NCBI RefSeq assembly: GCF_026626885.1
Contig: NZ_JAPNOA010000039.1
Location: forward strand, 232,588-296,587
Reading direction: 5' to 3'
Length of the DNA: 64,000 bases
DNA from: Parathalassolituus penaei
GTDB lineage: Bacteria > Pseudomonadota > Gammaproteobacteria > Pseudomonadales > Oceanobacteraceae
The notes under the pieces were generated by a model. It made no database searches, was not told the DNA's origin, and saw only the letters and a program-made list of their open reading frames with translations. The position numbers were made by a program, and so were the translations under genes. Below, piece by piece: positions 63,201-64,000 of the stretch. How positions within the stretch are numbered: position 1 is the stretch's first letter; every line of letters starts with the position of its first letter.

Positions 63201-64000
63201 TCGTCTACTTCAGCATCGTGTTCGCTGTCAGCCTGATAACTGGCAACCGGCTCGCTGGCAGGTGCAATGAACTCTGGCTCCGACTCAACTTCAACCGCAG
63301 ATATCGGTTGCTGGCCAGCCATATGTGCTGCCATCACATCATTGAGGTTAAAGCCCGCAGTGTCTGGCATGTCGAAGGCTTCGCCATCAACATCCATCAC
63401 ATTTTCATTGACTTCAACCGGTTCAATGGCAAGGGGCTCTTCAACAACCAGCTCATTCGGATCTTCAGCGGCCGGTTCTTCGATCAGCAGCATGTCCTGC
63501 GCGGATACTGGCAGCTCATCCTGAACCGGAATCTCATGATCAAACGACACATCCAGCGTCAGAGCGTCATCCGCCCTATCATCGGACTCGGCCGGTTCGG
63601 CAGACAGAGTGACGTCGTCGGCATCAACCGGTTCGCTCATCAGGGAGTTGATGTCATATGGCAGGTCATAAACCAGCTCTTCAGACACCAGCTCAGAAGG
63701 TTCCTGTTCGAGAACCAGAGGCTCCTCGATCACAGGCTCTTGCAGCAGCAACTCGCTGTTGTCGACTGACAGATCGTAAACCAGCTCATCGGCGATCAGG
63801 TCAGACGGCTGCTGTTCCAGAACCAGCGGTTCCTCAACGAGCAATTCTTCAGTCACTGGCTCTTGCAGCAGCAACTCGCTGTTGTCGACTGGCAGGTCGT
63901 AAACCAGCTCATCGGCGATCAGGTCAGACGGCTGCTGTTCCAGAACCAGCGGTTCCTCAACGAGCAATTCTTCAGTCACTGGCTCTTGCAGCAGCAATTC
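60254..64000 (-). CDS. chpA: ChpA-type hybrid histidine kinase (5' end outside window)
   Basis: 1248 C-terminal residues are present; the N-terminus lies beyond 64000. Reading inward, an acidic repeat region is followed by two Hpt domains (DLHTLKGGARMAEQ and VLHTLKGGARLAGL). Next come a CheA dimerisation and kinase core (HMVRNAVDHGIEMP, LSDDGRGVN, GRGVGLDVV), a CheW-like domain, and a terminal receiver (RVLVVDDSVTVRK, VMLLDIEMPRMDGFE, MGKPF). It controls type IV pilus twitching and surface sensing in related bacteria. Pseudomonas ChpA has more Hpt-type domains, so others may lie off the edge. Confidence 0.93.
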   Translation of the reverse strand, partial: ELLLQEPVTEELLVEEPLVLEQQPSDLIADELVYDLPVDNSELLLQEPVTEELLVEEPLVLEQQPSDLIADELVYDLSVDNSELLLQEPVIEEPLVLEQEPSELVSEELVYDLPYDINSLMSEPVDADDVTLSAEPAESDDRADDALTLDVSFDHEIPVQDELPVSAQDMLLIEEPAAEDPNELVVEEPLAIEPVEVNENVMDVDGEAFDMPDTAGFNLNDVMAAHMAGQQPISAVEVESEPEFIAPASEPVASYQADSEHDAEVDEILEIFLEEAEEIIESVERTLNDWRDDPENLVSVARLQRDLHTLKGGARMAEQPAVAELCHELETLYERINNGRLGVESGLFNLLQAAHDDLGGQLDAIRHGDKPASAASIMATLSAYMSGDSSGLANISALAPASAPVVEAVAPVEPEIVHTPEVITAPVAAADQIFSESLDEADREILEIFLEEAQELQEALEKTLHDWKSQPEERDAAAETQRVLHTLKGGARLAGLMDLGNLAHDFETDITHVLQGSRLLDDAFFDLAYQRQDAIVRRIEEVARIMASGDLIMLNSSGIETTGHESNPALPEVTALAVPQVEVVPQEAMPSNVVSLRPQAAAPARVAEETAVAVNAPASLAGLSLPDPMANRKAPQELVKVSADLLDDLVNLAGETSIGRGRLEQQVTDFAHTLEEMEMTLDRLRDQLRRLDIETEAQVLFRQERQGPAYEDFDPLEMDRYSTMQQLSRALVESASDLLDLKDTLANKTRDAETLLLQQSRINTELQEGLMKTRMVPFQRLVPRLRRIVRQISQELDKQVDFRVVNADGELDRTILERMISPLEHMVRNAVDHGIEMPVDRMRNGKNEMGIIELAVTREGGDVVLTLSDDGRGVNREAVRRKAIERGLLEPNAQVDDYELMQFILQAGFSTAKNVTQISGRGVGLDVVSTEIKQMGGAVEIQSVEGQGTRFVVRLPFTVSVNRALMVRTGDDLYAVPLNNIQGIVRVSVNDLQEFYSRPRAERGYRYGGRDYRLEYLGVMLENESQPKVAAQNLPLPVLLVNGAVPYALQVDSVLGSREIVVKALGPQFAAVMGVSGGTILGDGSVVIILDLPAMIRAQATLEYQQAKLADRSLAEQRQEKSRRQARVLVVDDSVTVRKVTTRLLERHGFEVLTASDGVDAMATLQDHKPDVMLLDIEMPRMDGFEVASLVRHDSRLRDIPIIMITSRTGDKHRDRAMSIGVNEYMGKPFQEDNLLGALNKLLGREER
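63735..64000 (-). repeat. 123-bp tandem repeat inside chpA
   Basis: GGCTCTTGCAGCAGCAA recurs at 63735, 63858 and 63981, exactly 123 bp apart, giving nearly identical 41-residue units (LLLQEPVTEELL...ELVYDLPVDNSE). The array continues past the window edge; the inner edge decays into a shorter, diverged unit. Confidence 0.95.

Overview
The window is a piece of a Gram-negative gammaproteobacterial chromosome (inference). The grounds are trimeric and meta-pathway porins, a Pil-Chp chemosensory operon (chpA-chpB-chpC), a heptosyltransferase I relic and an H-NOX/GGDEF-EAL pair. GC content looks like the high fifties by eye. The catabolic content fits a marine or soil aromatic degrader related to the Oceanospirillales/Pseudomonadales; I cannot name the species.

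Left part (1-17.9 kb): a partial TctC-type solute-binding protein, a universal stress protein, an FAD amine/glutamylputrescine-type oxidase, a porin and a cupin, all facing left, with a divergent AraC regulator. Then scoAB with a divergent LysR gene; 4-oxalocrotonate tautomerase and catechol 2,3-dioxygenase; a DcaP-like porin; a PcaQ-like LysR gene; a XylT-type ferredoxin with a siderophore-interacting-type flavin reductase; and a divergent MarR gene. Three repeat islands (5.52-6.26, 8.85-9.57 and 15.74-17.65 kb) interrupt this part. Each lies between convergent genes and is built from a hairpin-rich module of about 250 bp (nine copies) separated by heptanucleotide tandem arrays.

Middle part (17.9-36.3 kb): a leftward set holding lower meta-pathway enzymes (hydratase, acylating acetaldehyde dehydrogenase, hydroxy-oxovalerate aldolase, oxalocrotonate decarboxylase), a LysR gene, a complete branched-chain-type ABC transporter, a SphA-like outer-membrane protein and a Tat-exported binding protein. 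A BenM/CatM-like LysR gene diverges from it, and its putative ATAC-N7-GTAT box has a counterpart in front of catechol 2,3-dioxygenase. A second LysR gene and a second paralogous binding protein follow, then a fused gallate/protocatechuate-4,5 type dioxygenase with a three-gene TRAP transporter. Catechol cleaved by the dioxygenase would pass through tautomerase, decarboxylase, hydratase, aldolase and acetaldehyde dehydrogenase to pyruvate and acetyl-CoA, but the semialdehyde dehydrogenase and hydrolase are not in the window.

Right part (36.3-64 kb): two near-identical 268-bp MITE-like elements flank a DUF2750 gene and an unusual malate dehydrogenase. Then come pyruvate kinase, the H-NOX/GGDEF-EAL pair, and a methyl-cycle block (ArsR-methyltransferase regulator, metK, a four-helix-bundle gene between heptamer arrays, ahcY, metF). 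An envelope-sugar block follows: an AT-rich membrane protein, a HAD-UbiA fusion, DprE1-like and DprE2-like enzymes, a flippase-like membrane protein, three glycosyltransferases and a frameshifted waaC. It ends with chpC, chpB and the 3' part of chpA, which runs off the window edge.

The most unusual signal is the repeat system. The hairpin modules show compensatory base changes in at least three stems. The heptamer arrays vary in sequence but keep a strict 7-nt period and begin within about ten bases of the upstream gene's stop codon. The same kind of array also brackets the four-helix-bundle gene inside the metK-ahcY operon.
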